Shown: piece by piece, positions 24,203-32,192 of the stretch | Position numbering within the stretch: position 1 is the stretch's first letter | How the letters are laid out: every line of letters begins with the position of its first letter | NCBI GenBank assembly: GCA_947085525.1 | Contig: CAMTWU010000001.1 | Coordinates: 59,719-123,718 of the forward strand | DNA length: 64,000 bases | Direction: 5' to 3' | DNA from: JACPYF01 sp947085525 | Lineage (GTDB): Bacteria > Patescibacteriota > Saccharimonadia > Saccharimonadales > Saccharimonadaceae | Made by a program: the position numbers and the translations under genes | The notes under the pieces: model-generated | Database searches by the model: none | Told to the model about the DNA's origin: nothing | Seen by the model: only the letters and a program-made list of their open reading frames with translations

Positions 24203-25633
24203 ATGCGTATCTCGGAATACTTCAACCTTGGGCTCGAGCAGCCTTCACTAGACTTTGTCGATGTACAGATAGACACTGACACACCCCTTTTCATTGACCC
24301 AACAGCACTATGTCTACTTGACACCGAATGGGGAGCTCGATCACGGTCATTGATTCAGGACTACTTTTCACTCGTTCTAACCCTCATAAAAACTGGCCAG
24401 CATGCTGAAGCGCGACGCCTCTTATCGCAGCTAAATGAGCCCAACGAGACTAGGCTTGGGTACTCTTCAGACAAGCCCCGGGGACATGGAATGGGCGAGC
24501 AACTCGCTCAGAAGATGTGGGAGAAGCTAAACGAAAGCACCGCTGTTAGCTCCGGGATTATTCAGGAGCTAGAAGACACTGCCCTCATGATTGATGGTGT
24601 CGCCTCTGACGTAGTGTCGGACATCGTCACTAATATTATTCGGGAGCCCTTGCTCGAATACACCGCTGAAATGTGTAAGGAATACGGCATACCAACACAA
24701 AAAGTTGGATCAGGACCGGTCTGGAACACTATTGAAAACAAATGGGAACCGAGGTTTGTTGAGCAGCCGGTCGTTAATGGAGAGCGTCTGCTGCTCGTGC
24801 CTAAGGCACTCGTACGCAAGTTCATCACCTACCAAGCAGATCAGTACTACAACCTGTACTTACTCGAGAGAATCCAGGAAGAACACGTATCAAAAGGTTT
24901 GGTTCGCATCCTCAAGCATGGCGAAGTGCGCCCGCCAACAAAAAAGAGCTTAAGGGAAGAGCTCGGTGGTGTTGGTAAGGAGCAAAACCGCAAGCAAACC
25001 CTCGGCCGCGAGGATGTTCTTCAGAAGTATCGCGAGGATAAGCAAAACGAGCCTCGTGAGCCTCTAAGCCATGAGCAGATCGCCGAAGCTACCGGCACAG
25101 CTGAACCCGACTGGGACGGCATGCTCGCACGATTAGATGCACTCCCGGCGGGTAAAGTTCATGCAAAGCAGTACGAAGAGTTAGTAAAGGAGCTTTTCTT
25201 TGCCCTCTTCTATCCGTGGTTAATGCACCCTGTCAGCCAGGAGCGTATCCACGATGGAAAGAAGATCATCGACATAACCTTTTGGAATATGGCCGAGGAC
25301 GATTTCTTTGCATGGCTGAGGAATAATTACACCGCACCCTTTGTGATTGTGGAGTGCAAGAACTACAGCGAGGATCCCGTAAATCCAGAGGTTGACCAGC
25401 TAGCAGGAAGGTTTTCACCGCGACGCGGCAAGTTTGGCATTCTTGTTAGTAGGAAAGTCACCAACAGGAAACGCTTCGATGAACGCTGCCGCAACACGGC
25501 AGACGATGATCGTGGCTACATCATCGGCATTGACGATGATGATATCAAGCAGCTCGTAGACGCTGTTCGGTTCGGTGAAAAAGGTAAGCGCCTGGATATT
25601 CTGAAGGCGCACTTCAAGAAGCTTGTGATGTAG
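24203..25633 (+). CDS. PD-(D/E)XK nuclease-like protein, candidate defence effector
   Basis: A 476-residue protein. The C-terminal third looks like a restriction-endonuclease fold: a helix with Glu (KQYEELVKELFFALF, about residue 327), D357 in KKIIDITFWN, then E384-C-K386 in FVIVECKNYSED, i.e. D...ExK. This is followed by the Q of VDQLAGRFS, as in Mrr-like or type II-like enzymes. The first 280 residues (starting MRISEYFNLGLEQPSLDFVD) show no family I recognise and may sense or recognise a target. Its codon use and GC are higher than those of the host core. It sits with DUF3892 behind an S24-controlled promoter in a mobile island, a layout typical of anti-phage cargo. No methylase is nearby. 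Confidence 0.6.
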   Translation: MRISEYFNLGLEQPSLDFVDVQIDTDTPLFIDPTALCLLDTEWGARSRSLIQDYFSLVLTLIKTGQHAEARRLLSQLNEPNETRLGYSSDKPRGHGMGEQLAQKMWEKLNESTAVSSGIIQELEDTALMIDGVASDVVSDIVTNIIREPLLEYTAEMCKEYGIPTQKVGSGPVWNTIENKWEPRFVEQPVVNGERLLLVPKALVRKFITYQADQYYNLYLLERIQEEHVSKGLVRILKHGEVRPPTKKSLREELGGVGKEQNRKQTLGREDVLQKYREDKQNEPREPLSHEQIAEATGTAEPDWDGMLARLDALPAGKVHAKQYEELVKELFFALFYPWLMHPVSQERIHDGKKIIDITFWNMAEDDFFAWLRNNYTAPFVIVECKNYSEDPVNPEVDQLAGRFSPRRGKFGILVSRKVTNRKRFDERCRNTADDDRGYIIGIDDDDIKQLVDAVRFGEKGKRLDILKAHFKKLVM

Positions 25634-25693
25634 TCTGCTCGATCTCGGCAAGCACTTTGAAGAATTCGGCTAGCGTCTGTAGTTCGCTTTCAT

Positions 25694-26095
25694 TCATACC
25701 GAAAAGCCCATTACAGATGTCTTGCTTGTTGGTTTCCCATACGTATTGTCACCCTTAGTTCCCTCTGCAAACAAAAGCCAGAGTCCAATAACGAAGCCTA
25801 CGAAGGGCACAAACGAGCCAGCAACCACACCAACCGTCCATGCACCGTGCACATTCAAGTCATGGAGCCGCTTCACAATGCAAACGACGAAATAGACATA
25901 CCATAGAATCATGAGAGGGATGAGCCCGGCAGGGTGGGGTGATGATGGATCTGTAGGATCGAATGGGCCAAATATTGCCCCAATGATCATGCTTAGCGCA
26001 AGGCCGACCGCCACGAATAAGAACGCTGATAATAGTGTTGTCAGGAAGAATGTCATCCTGTTGAAGCGCTTGATATTCAGACCCAGTACGTTCAT
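25694..26095 (-). CDS. DUF805 family membrane protein
   Basis: A 133-residue membrane protein with three to four helices: MTFFLTTLLSAFLFVAVGL, PLMILWYVYFVVCIVKRLHD and AGSFVPFVGFVIGLWLLF. It ends with GTKGDNTYGKP, the DUF805 signature (RLHDxN...G....GDNrYG). The frame is open to 26170, but ATG 26095 is chosen because AAAGGAGGA lies at the right spacing and the longer form would run through the leader terminator. The function of DUF805 is unknown. It is convergent with the nuclease gene and is preceded by an elaborate leader RNA that could decide whether it is transcribed. Confidence 0.75.
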   Translation of the reverse strand: MNVLGLNIKRFNRMTFFLTTLLSAFLFVAVGLALSMIIGAIFGPFDPTDPSSPHPAGLIPLMILWYVYFVVCIVKRLHDLNVHGAWTVGVVAGSFVPFVGFVIGLWLLFAEGTKGDNTYGKPTSKTSVMGFSV

Positions 26096-26130
26096 ACGTC
26101 CTCCTTTATGTGTACCGAGATTGTCGTAAT

Positions 26131-26261
26131 AAAAAAGGACAACCTCTCTAGGTTGTCTACACCAGCACAAGGTTGTACCCTTGTGTTTTTCGAGAGATTG
26201 TCCATTTTGGGTACAACCAATCGAAGATTGGATTTAGTTACAAACCTGTGCTGATGTAGAC
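26131..26261 (-). promoter_or_regulatory. Candidate attenuator/riboswitch-like leader of the DUF805 gene
   Basis: On the minus strand the last element before the gene is a canonical intrinsic terminator: GACAACCT-AGAG-AGGTTGTC followed by CTTTTTT (26131-26157). Upstream, GGACAATCTCTC (26192-26203) can instead pair with GAGAGGTTGTCC (26137-26148), which is the terminator's loop and 3' arm, so it would be an antiterminator. Two more helices frame this: a 15-bp pair with one mismatch (26155-26169 with 26247-26261) and a perfect 10-bp pair (26171-26180 with 26209-26218) whose loop carries the antiterminator strand. The arrangement is mutually exclusive or pseudoknotted. No known riboswitch class is recognisable. 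Confidence 0.65.
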
Positions 26262-26396
26262 CCTTTGATCATAGCACACTTTTTAAACGCTCACCTCTGT
26301 TATTTTCTCCAGCACTTGCTCCATCTCTACGTCTGCATGATCCTCCCCCCTTATAAATCTGAACACCCTGTACGCAAGTAACCGCTGCAACTATAA

Positions 26397-26419
26397 AAAC
26401 CCCTCTTGTGAAGGGGTTT
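26397..26419 (-). terminator. Intrinsic terminator of the copper operon
   Basis: AAACCCCT/AGGGGTTT, an 8-bp stem, followed on the minus strand by TTATAG (GGGGTTTTTATAG). It lies downstream of the 34-codon gene and probably ends the whole csoR-copB operon transcript. The rest of 26262-26442 holds nothing else that I can identify. Confidence 0.7.
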
Positions 26420-26442
26420 ATTATATTGAAATACGAATTTAA

Positions 26443-26547
26443 CTAAGAGTGCTGAATCACTTGAGCAATGATGAGGTGCAGTACAAATAGCCCTGCGACC
26501 ACCATACCCAGTTTGTGTAACGTGCTAAATTTTTCGAGCTTGTGCAC
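26443..26547 (-). CDS. 34-residue single-helix membrane peptide
   Basis: This short frame reads MHKLEKFSTLHKLGMVVAGL then FVLHLIIAQVIQHS: a basic N-terminus and one hydrophobic helix containing His residues. The start is GTG 26547 with a good ribosome site (AAGGAG, five bases before). It is the last gene of the copper operon, followed by an intrinsic terminator. A role beside the copper proteins is a guess; small His-containing helices can be accessory subunits. Confidence 0.5.
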   Translation of the reverse strand: MHKLEKFSTLHKLGMVVAGLFVLHLIIAQVIQHS

Positions 26548-26587
26548 ATTAACTCCTTGCTTATGCTTTTAGTGTAACACCACGAAT

Positions 26588-26992
26588 TTAATGGTGGGCG
26601 TAACCTAAACGCTTCTGCAGCGCGTATAGCTCTGAGGTAAGTTGGCTGTCATACTGCCACATTTCAGTCGCTTTATCCCGTAGCTCTGCGTTTTCGGCCT
26701 TTTCTTTAGCGAGCCTGTTTATGCCTGTTAAATTATTTTGCATGACAATCACGTAAGCGGTGTACTGGCTGTCAAAATCCTTACCCGACCGCTTTTGCAG
26801 CTCCGTATACATTTCGCTCGGCGCCATTCCTTCACCGCTACTAGTGTCCACAAAACGCTCAGTATCTTTGGCTATCGACGGCTTGGTACTTTCCGGCTTC
26901 TCCTGACCGCTCTTCGGAGTGATGCTCGATGCTACCCATCCGCCAGCAAAACCTACCGATAGTATTATTAGTATCATTAATGCTTTTTTCAT
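26588..26992 (-). CDS. Short DUF305-like exported protein
   Basis: A 134-residue protein. A signal anchor (KKALMILIILSVGFAGGWVAS) is followed by one helical region: GKDFDSQYTAYVIVMQNNLTGINRLAKE, then ELRDKATEMWQYDSQLTSELYALQ and the end KRLGYAHH. The spacing (FDxxY...IVMQ...A...W) looks like a single DUF305 repeat in which the family MIxHHxxAxxMA histidines are lost. It is the last large gene of the five-gene secreted set. A truncated relative starting with the same GGW motif lies at 55585-55686 in the decayed copy. Confidence 0.5.
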   Translation of the reverse strand: MKKALMILIILSVGFAGGWVASSITPKSGQEKPESTKPSIAKDTERFVDTSSGEGMAPSEMYTELQKRSGKDFDSQYTAYVIVMQNNLTGINRLAKEKAENAELRDKATEMWQYDSQLTSELYALQKRLGYAHH

Positions 26993-27006
26993 CTATACTC
27001 CATCCC

Positions 27007-27537
27007 TTACCTTACGTTCGCCTCAGGCGCTATATTTGGCCTGTCTCTATAAAACGCTTGGATCTTTGTCTGATCAACACTAGCTAGCTTCAGGTTATAT
27101 CTCCAAGAACTGAGCTGAACAGCCGTCTTGTTAGCCTTCCGTGGCGCGAGAATTACCTTGAAGCCTTTATTGCTCGTTTGATCGTCTCTCATGGTGAGAT
27201 TCGCTGCAATTGCGCGTAGGGAGTCAATTTTATCTTCAGGCAGATCGGGTTTATAAGTAATGACGACACCGCCGTGTTCAAGATTATGTACAAGCTGTTC
27301 ATCGGGTATTTCCACCTCGCTCGTACCCCACTCTGCCGGTTGGATATAGTGTGGCCCCGACGTTGGTGGATTAGTTTTGTATTTCTCGTGTTTTTGGTCG
27401 AGAGATTGTAAATGCTGTTGTCCCTCACTCTCATACTGCTGACCGATTCTGACTACTTCTTTCTTTGGTAAAAAAAACGCCATTCCCACAAAGAGCAGTA
27501 CCGCTCCGATGAGGACTCCTAATACTGGTTTTGACAT
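27007..27537 (-). CDS. DUF3105 family exported protein
   Basis: A 176-residue protein anchored by one N-terminal helix (VLGVLIGAVLLFVGMAFFLP). DUF3105 features are clear: KTNPPTSGPHYIQPAEWG, LVHNLEHGGVVITYKPDLP and KVILAPR. The NLEHGG His is a plausible metal ligand. The start ATG 27537 (MSKPVLG) has AGGAG at five bases; the longer frame to 27552 only translates that ribosome site. It overlaps or abuts the cupredoxin upstream within eight bases. DUF3105 has no proven function but often accompanies copper or thiol genes. The paralogue at 55031-55570 is intact. Confidence 0.75.
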   Translation of the reverse strand: MSKPVLGVLIGAVLLFVGMAFFLPKKEVVRIGQQYESEGQQHLQSLDQKHEKYKTNPPTSGPHYIQPAEWGTSEVEIPDEQLVHNLEHGGVVITYKPDLPEDKIDSLRAIAANLTMRDDQTSNKGFKVILAPRKANKTAVQLSSWRYNLKLASVDQTKIQAFYRDRPNIAPEANVR

Positions 27538-27544
27538 ATTACTC

Positions 27545-27961
27545 CTATTCAACTATTACGGTTCCGGTTGCAGGTGGGAGATTATGGTCGTGATAACCCC
27601 ATCTTCCGCTTTTCTTAAAAACAAACTCAAAGTTCTCTCCTGTTGCAGGAAATTTGCCGTTCATGGCCGCTGCATCAAACCCAGTATATTTTTCATGTGT
27701 CGGATGATCGTCGCTCGCTATATACATCGGCTGTTCGCCATCACTCTCATTGATAAAATAGACCTTTGTCCCATTTTTCACCCGGATGACTTGCGGACTA
27801 AAGGTCGCGCCATCATACCTAACGACAAAGGTATCTTCAGCTAATTCAAGCGGTTGACTAGCCTCAGGGCCTGGGCTTGATTGAGAAAACCAAGCCCAGC
27901 CTAGCACCGCTGCGACGAGTACAGAAACACCAACAAGCAGTATGAAAACTTTTTTAGACAT
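27545..27961 (-). CDS. Membrane-anchored cupredoxin-like protein
   Basis: A 138-residue protein: N-terminal anchor (VFILLVGVSVLVAAVLGWAW), then a plastocyanin-like beta fold (FVVRYDGATFSPQVIRVKNG, KVYFINESDG, ending WGYHDHNLPPATGTVIV). The usual type 1 copper Cys is absent. Instead the protein carries MYIASDDHPTHEKY and YHDHN, a His-rich, Met-containing set. It may therefore bind Cu(I)/Cu(II) for storage or transfer rather than electron transfer. It is the third gene of the secreted set. The paralogue at 54603-55022 keeps every one of these His residues. Confidence 0.7.
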   Translation of the reverse strand: MSKKVFILLVGVSVLVAAVLGWAWFSQSSPGPEASQPLELAEDTFVVRYDGATFSPQVIRVKNGTKVYFINESDGEQPMYIASDDHPTHEKYTGFDAAAMNGKFPATGENFEFVFKKSGRWGYHDHNLPPATGTVIVE

Positions 27962-27983
27962 TCTCTAAATCACCCTCTGTAAT

Positions 27984-28643
27984 TTAGTTTTTGTATCCCC
28001 ACTCTTTTTGCCATGCCTTCATTTGTGCAATCTCTTTCGACTGCGCTTTAACGATCGCAACGCTTAAGTCTTTCACCTCCTGGTGCTGGGCATTATCTTT
28101 GCCAGGTGCTGCCATATTGATAGCAGATTGGTGATGCATAATCATCTGCTCAATGAAAGCCTTATCGAAGTCATCACTCGTCTTACCTTCGAGCGCTGCA
28201 CTCATGCTTGCCATGTCATCCATCATGCCCATAGCGGAGTGATCCATCATGTTATCTGCGCTCGTAGAAGGGTAGCCCCAACCTTTTTGCCACTGTTGCA
28301 TTTGAGTTATTTCTGTTTCCTGAGCGGAAACTATGTCGTTAGCCATTGTCTTTAGTTCTTCGTGTTTGGCATTCGCAAGTGCCGACTTTGCCATGTCGAC
28401 CGCGCCTTGGTGGTGGGCGATCATGTTGGCAATAAAGTTACGGTCAAACATTTCACCAGACATAGCAGCATACTGCTTATACTCACTTGAGTTGGTATCA
28501 GGGCCTACAGTACTTTGCTGCGAAGATTGTGAGGATGTCTGTTCAGAAGAATCCGATTTACTCGATCCATATAGCCATGCACCGCCAGCACCTATTGCTA
28601 GTACTGCAGCGACAACGAGGCCAATAATTACTTTTTTATTCAT
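27984..28643 (-). CDS. DUF305 protein with two His-rich repeats
   Basis: A 219-residue protein with a signal anchor (VIIGLVVAAVLAIGAGGAWL), a Ser/Gln linker, and two DUF305 repeats. Repeat 1 has FIANMIAHHQGAVDMAKSAL and repeat 2 FIEQMIMHHQSAINMAAPGK, each followed by ELKTMAN/EVKDLSV and a W-Q-K-x-W-G-Y ending. Between them is a Met-rich loop (MMDHSAMGMMDDMASM). DUF305 is a ferritin-like helical fold found with copper resistance genes. The paired HH and Met clusters suggest extracytoplasmic copper binding. The paralogue at 53939-54586 has the same two repeats. Confidence 0.8.
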   Translation of the reverse strand: MNKKVIIGLVVAAVLAIGAGGAWLYGSSKSDSSEQTSSQSSQQSTVGPDTNSSEYKQYAAMSGEMFDRNFIANMIAHHQGAVDMAKSALANAKHEELKTMANDIVSAQETEITQMQQWQKGWGYPSTSADNMMDHSAMGMMDDMASMSAALEGKTSDDFDKAFIEQMIMHHQSAINMAAPGKDNAQHQEVKDLSVAIVKAQSKEIAQMKAWQKEWGYKN

Positions 28644-28690
28644 GCGTGATACTCCTTAATCTAATTTACTGGCAGAAATACGTCAGTAGA

Positions 28691-29056
28691 TTAAGGTCGT
28701 AGTGTTGCGAACTGGATATATAGCGGCAAGCCTGGCGGTGGTTCAAATAATACCGCAAACTTCGCATAAGTTGTGTGCAGCTTCTCTAGAAGCTGAATCG
28801 CCTGTTGAGACACTGTGTAAAACGGTACAGACGGCTCTTTATCCTCGTTCTCATCAACTACGCCAAGTTCATGAGCCTCGCGCTGCGACGCGCTCATGCA
28901 GAGAGTCATGCAGTTCTGTGAGGCTTTGGTATGTTTCGCACTGCCCATAGAGTGTGCAGATCCTGAAGACATAGCTGAGCTATGACCGCCAAACACAAAC
29001 AGGTTGAGTATTGCGACAAGGATTAGCGACATAGCTGAGTAAAGCAACCGTTTCAT
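28691..29056 (-). CDS. Exported protein with His/Met/Cys segment, function unknown
   Basis: A 121-residue protein with an N-terminal helix (LLYSAMSLILVAILNLFVFG), then a segment of possible metal ligands (HSSAMSSGSAHSMGSAKHTK, NCMTLCMSAS). It ends in a conserved-looking tail, FEPPPGLPLYIQFATLRP. I do not recognise the family. It stands first in the five-gene set and is matched by a frameshifted copy at 53524-53891 with the same ending (EPPQGLPAYIQFAVFRT), so it is a regular member of the module. Metal binding is inferred from composition and context only. Confidence 0.6.
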   Translation of the reverse strand: MKRLLYSAMSLILVAILNLFVFGGHSSAMSSGSAHSMGSAKHTKASQNCMTLCMSASQREAHELGVVDENEDKEPSVPFYTVSQQAIQLLEKLHTTYAKFAVLFEPPPGLPLYIQFATLRP

Positions 29057-29108
29057 ACCCCTATTTTACCTCACCTCCATAACTGCTACACCTTTAGGGT
29101 AAGCATCT

Positions 29109-30041
29109 TTAATAATTGGTGCTGGAGTAGTTCGGGAAAAAGTCTTGCTTGAGTTGGTCGTCGACTAAACCACTCGCCTTCAGGTCATGTCCAAGAGTCT
29201 CCACCATTGGCTCCGGGCCCGAGATGTAAACCAGAGACGACATGAGACTCGGCACCAGCTCAATGAGCTTTTGAGCAGATAACTGTTCACCGACGACATA
29301 CTGTACCTTAAATTCAGGATGACGCTTGCTAGCTTCGTCGAAATCAGACTTAAATGGTAGGTCATCAGTGCGACCGTTATAGATAAGTGTCGCCGAAACA
29401 GGCTGACCACTGTGGCCACGAGCTTTTAGCATGCTGTAGAAAGGCGTAATACCAATGCCGCCAGCAATGAAAACGAGGGGCTTGTCACTGTCATGCCAGA
29501 CGAAATCGCCATCTGGCTGCTCAATAAGTTTTACACTTTCACCGACAGAGAGAGCGGCAAGTGCTTGCTTGAACGTTGTGTCCGTCACCCGGGTAGTAAT
29601 CTGTATAAAGCCATCGTGTGGAGTTGACGAGATAGTAAACCATCGCTTCGGACCTTCATCATCGGGATCATCATGAGGCAACTCAACCCGGATAAATTGT
29701 CCAGGGATCCATGACAGCGATTGGTTCGGCTTGAAGCGAAACGCCCATACATTATCGACAAGGTTCTCTTTTTCTATCAGGCTAAGTCCGACGCTTTCAT
29801 GTGACTTATGAGCATATTTTTCAGGATCTTCATCAAATAGTTTCACGCATGTAGCACAGCAAAAATAAATCCGTTTTCCATTCACATCCCGAAAATGTCC
29901 TAACTTTTCCGCCTCACGCGTGTCGATAGCATCGCCCGTTACTGGACAAGTGGCTTGAAACTCCTCAGGAATTGGTGTCGTTGACGCGTGATGATGATGT
30001 TCGTGTTCGTCATGATTATGGTCGTGGTGATCGTGATTCAT
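29109..30041 (-). CDS. His-rich YHS domain fused to FAD/NAD(P)H ferredoxin-reductase-like domain
   Basis: A 310-residue fusion. Residues 1-21 are almost all His/Asp (MNHDHHDHNHDEHEHHHH). Residues about 28-75 form a YHS/TRASH domain (TCPVTGDAIDTREA...YFCCATCVKLFDEDPEKY). Residues about 85-310 form an FNR module with FAD motif RWFTISSTP, NAD-site IAGGIGITPFYSML and C-terminal SGPEPMVETL. This would put a Cu-binding tip on a flavin reductase, suggesting NAD(P)H-driven Cu(II) reduction before export or handover. It lies three bases after copB in the same operon. The fusion order is unusual; the individual domains are clear. Confidence 0.8.
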   Translation of the reverse strand: MNHDHHDHNHDEHEHHHHASTTPIPEEFQATCPVTGDAIDTREAEKLGHFRDVNGKRIYFCCATCVKLFDEDPEKYAHKSHESVGLSLIEKENLVDNVWAFRFKPNQSLSWIPGQFIRVELPHDDPDDEGPKRWFTISSTPHDGFIQITTRVTDTTFKQALAALSVGESVKLIEQPDGDFVWHDSDKPLVFIAGGIGITPFYSMLKARGHSGQPVSATLIYNGRTDDLPFKSDFDEASKRHPEFKVQYVVGEQLSAQKLIELVPSLMSSLVYISGPEPMVETLGHDLKASGLVDDQLKQDFFPNYSSTNY

Positions 30042-30044
30042 GTT

Positions 30045-32192
30045 TTATCCCTCCTGTGTTTGTAGATTTAGATTGCGTAAAAATTGCGCGTTAACAGCAA
30101 CGATGATGGTTGAGAGCGACATAAGAACTGCTCCAACAGCTGGGTTTAGCACAAATCCTAGGGCAGCGGTAACCCCTGCGGCCAGCGGGATGGCCAGTGC
30201 ATTATATCCAGTTGCCCACCCAAGGTTTTGCAGCATTTTCCCATAAGTAGCCTTGGACAGCTTCACGATCTTGGCCACACCGCGAGGATCACTGCTCGCT
30301 AGGACAATTCCTGCCGATTCGATAGCTACGTCCGTACCGGCGCCTATTGCTATACCGATATCTGCTTGAGTCAACGCCGGTGCGTCATTGACGCCGTCAC
30401 CGACCATTGCTACACGACTACCATCAGCCTGTAGTTTCTTAACGGTTTCTGCCTTGTGCTCCGGCAAGACCTCAGCGAAATATTCGTCGATACCGAGTTC
30501 ACTAGCTACCCACGCCGCTACACCCTTACTGTCGCCCGTAAGCATAGCGACTCGCTTGCCCATATCCTGCAGGGCCTTGACCGCCTCTTTAGATTCTTCG
30601 CGGATCACATCGGCAAGCATGATAGCACCGCTTACACGAGCATTCTCGATGACATACACGACGGTCTTACCCTCATCTGAAGCCTTGGCTGCAGCCGTCT
30701 TGATACTGGTGGGTACCGACGCGCCCTGGTCATCAAGCATACGCGGCCCGCCGATATACACCACTTTGCCACCTACTTTTGCCTTCGCACCGCGACCAGA
30801 GAGGGCAGTAAAGTTTACAGCCTCAAGAGCGCTCACTTTTCGATCTTTAGCAGCGGTAACAATTGCCTTAGCGATCGGGTGCTCGGATTCGGCTTCAACC
30901 GCAGCAGCTCGTGCCAGCAGTTCTTTCTCATTACCAGCTGCGATGATATCAACGACGCCCTGCTCGCCCTTTGTAAGTGTCCCCGTCTTGTCGAACAGAA
31001 CAACATCGATGTTGCGAGCAGCCTCCAGTGCCATGCGCTGACGGACGAGCAGACCGTTGTTGGCCGCTTTGGTCGTTGAGATTGCCGTGACTAAAGGAAT
31101 AGCTAGGCCAAGAGCGTGCGGACAGGCAATAACGAGTACTGTCACTATGCGCTCCAATATAAATCCTGCCGATGCGCCAGCATATATCCATCCTGCGCCG
31201 GTTAGCAGCGCAGCTCCGAGCGCTACGAACGTGAGATAAAATGCAGCCTTATCAGCTAGTACTTGTGTTTTGGATTTGCTTGTTTGTGCGTCATCAACAA
31301 GTTTCATGATACCGGCCAGAGCCGTATCACCACCTGTTTTCGTCACCTCAATCGTCAATGCCCCACTTGCGTTGATCGTGCCGCCGATAACAGCAGTGCC
31401 AACCGTTTTCTTCACTGGCTTCGACTCACCGGTAAGCATAGATTCATTTACATCAGATTCACCCTTCACAACCGTCCCATCCACCGGTATTTGACCACCA
31501 GGACGCACCAGCACACGATCACCAAGCTTCAGCTCACTGACGGCAACTTTGCGATTTTTGCCACCCTCAACGAGTTCGGCCTCATCAGGCAGTAACTTGG
31601 CGAGTTCATCTAAGGCACCCTGGGCGCTTGATATCGACGCCATCTCCAGCCAATGTCCTAGCAACATGATCGTTACGAGGGTTGCCAGCTCCCACCAAAA
31701 ATCCATACCCTGTACAAGTTTGAGTGTGACCGCCAAGCTATAGCCGAATGCAACCGTAATTGCCATCGAGATCAATGTCATCATGCCTGGCTGCCTCGCG
31801 GCTAGCTCGCCCCGGGCGCTTTTTAGAAATACGAGACCGCCATAGAAGAAGATGGCTACACCAAAGATCGCAGGTATATACTCACTACCCGCGAACATTA
31901 GCTCAAAGCCAAGCCATGTTTGGACTGTGTGTGAAAACAGTAGCGTTGGAATTGTCAGGAGTAGGCTAAGCCAGAATTTCTGCTTAAACATATTTGGACT
32001 ATGGCCAGCGTGTTTGTCATGGTCACGGTGCTCGACATTTTTCGAAGATACCTTTTCAAGCGCCATGTGACACTTGGGGCACATACCTGGTTTATCAGAT
32101 GTCACCTCCGGATGCATTGGACACGCATAGGCGTCATTGGTTGATGTAGCGTGATAGTGCTCGTGGCTATGGCCATGATGATCGTGATTCAC
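30045..32192 (-). CDS. copB: Copper-exporting P1B-type ATPase, CopB type (CPH)
   Basis: A 715-residue P1B ATPase. The N-terminus is His-rich and has a heavy-metal-binding domain (YACPMHPEVTSDKPGMCPKCHM). The membrane metal site is ACPHALGLA (C357-P-H359), the CPH motif of CopB. Phosphorylation site DKTGTLTKGE, TGES, the nucleotide domain SEHPIAKAI with the HP motif, and MVGDGVNDAPAL are all present. CopB-type pumps export Cu(I)/Cu(II) or Ag(I) across the membrane. It overlaps the upstream csoR-like gene by one base and precedes the YHS-FNR fusion, so it is under the same control. Confidence 0.92.
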   Translation of the reverse strand: MNHDHHGHSHEHYHATSTNDAYACPMHPEVTSDKPGMCPKCHMALEKVSSKNVEHRDHDKHAGHSPNMFKQKFWLSLLLTIPTLLFSHTVQTWLGFELMFAGSEYIPAIFGVAIFFYGGLVFLKSARGELAARQPGMMTLISMAITVAFGYSLAVTLKLVQGMDFWWELATLVTIMLLGHWLEMASISSAQGALDELAKLLPDEAELVEGGKNRKVAVSELKLGDRVLVRPGGQIPVDGTVVKGESDVNESMLTGESKPVKKTVGTAVIGGTINASGALTIEVTKTGGDTALAGIMKLVDDAQTSKSKTQVLADKAAFYLTFVALGAALLTGAGWIYAGASAGFILERIVTVLVIACPHALGLAIPLVTAISTTKAANNGLLVRQRMALEAARNIDVVLFDKTGTLTKGEQGVVDIIAAGNEKELLARAAAVEAESEHPIAKAIVTAAKDRKVSALEAVNFTALSGRGAKAKVGGKVVYIGGPRMLDDQGASVPTSIKTAAAKASDEGKTVVYVIENARVSGAIMLADVIREESKEAVKALQDMGKRVAMLTGDSKGVAAWVASELGIDEYFAEVLPEHKAETVKKLQADGSRVAMVGDGVNDAPALTQADIGIAIGAGTDVAIESAGIVLASSDPRGVAKIVKLSKATYGKMLQNLGWATGYNALAIPLAAGVTAALGFVLNPAVGAVLMSLSTIIVAVNAQFLRNLNLQTQEG

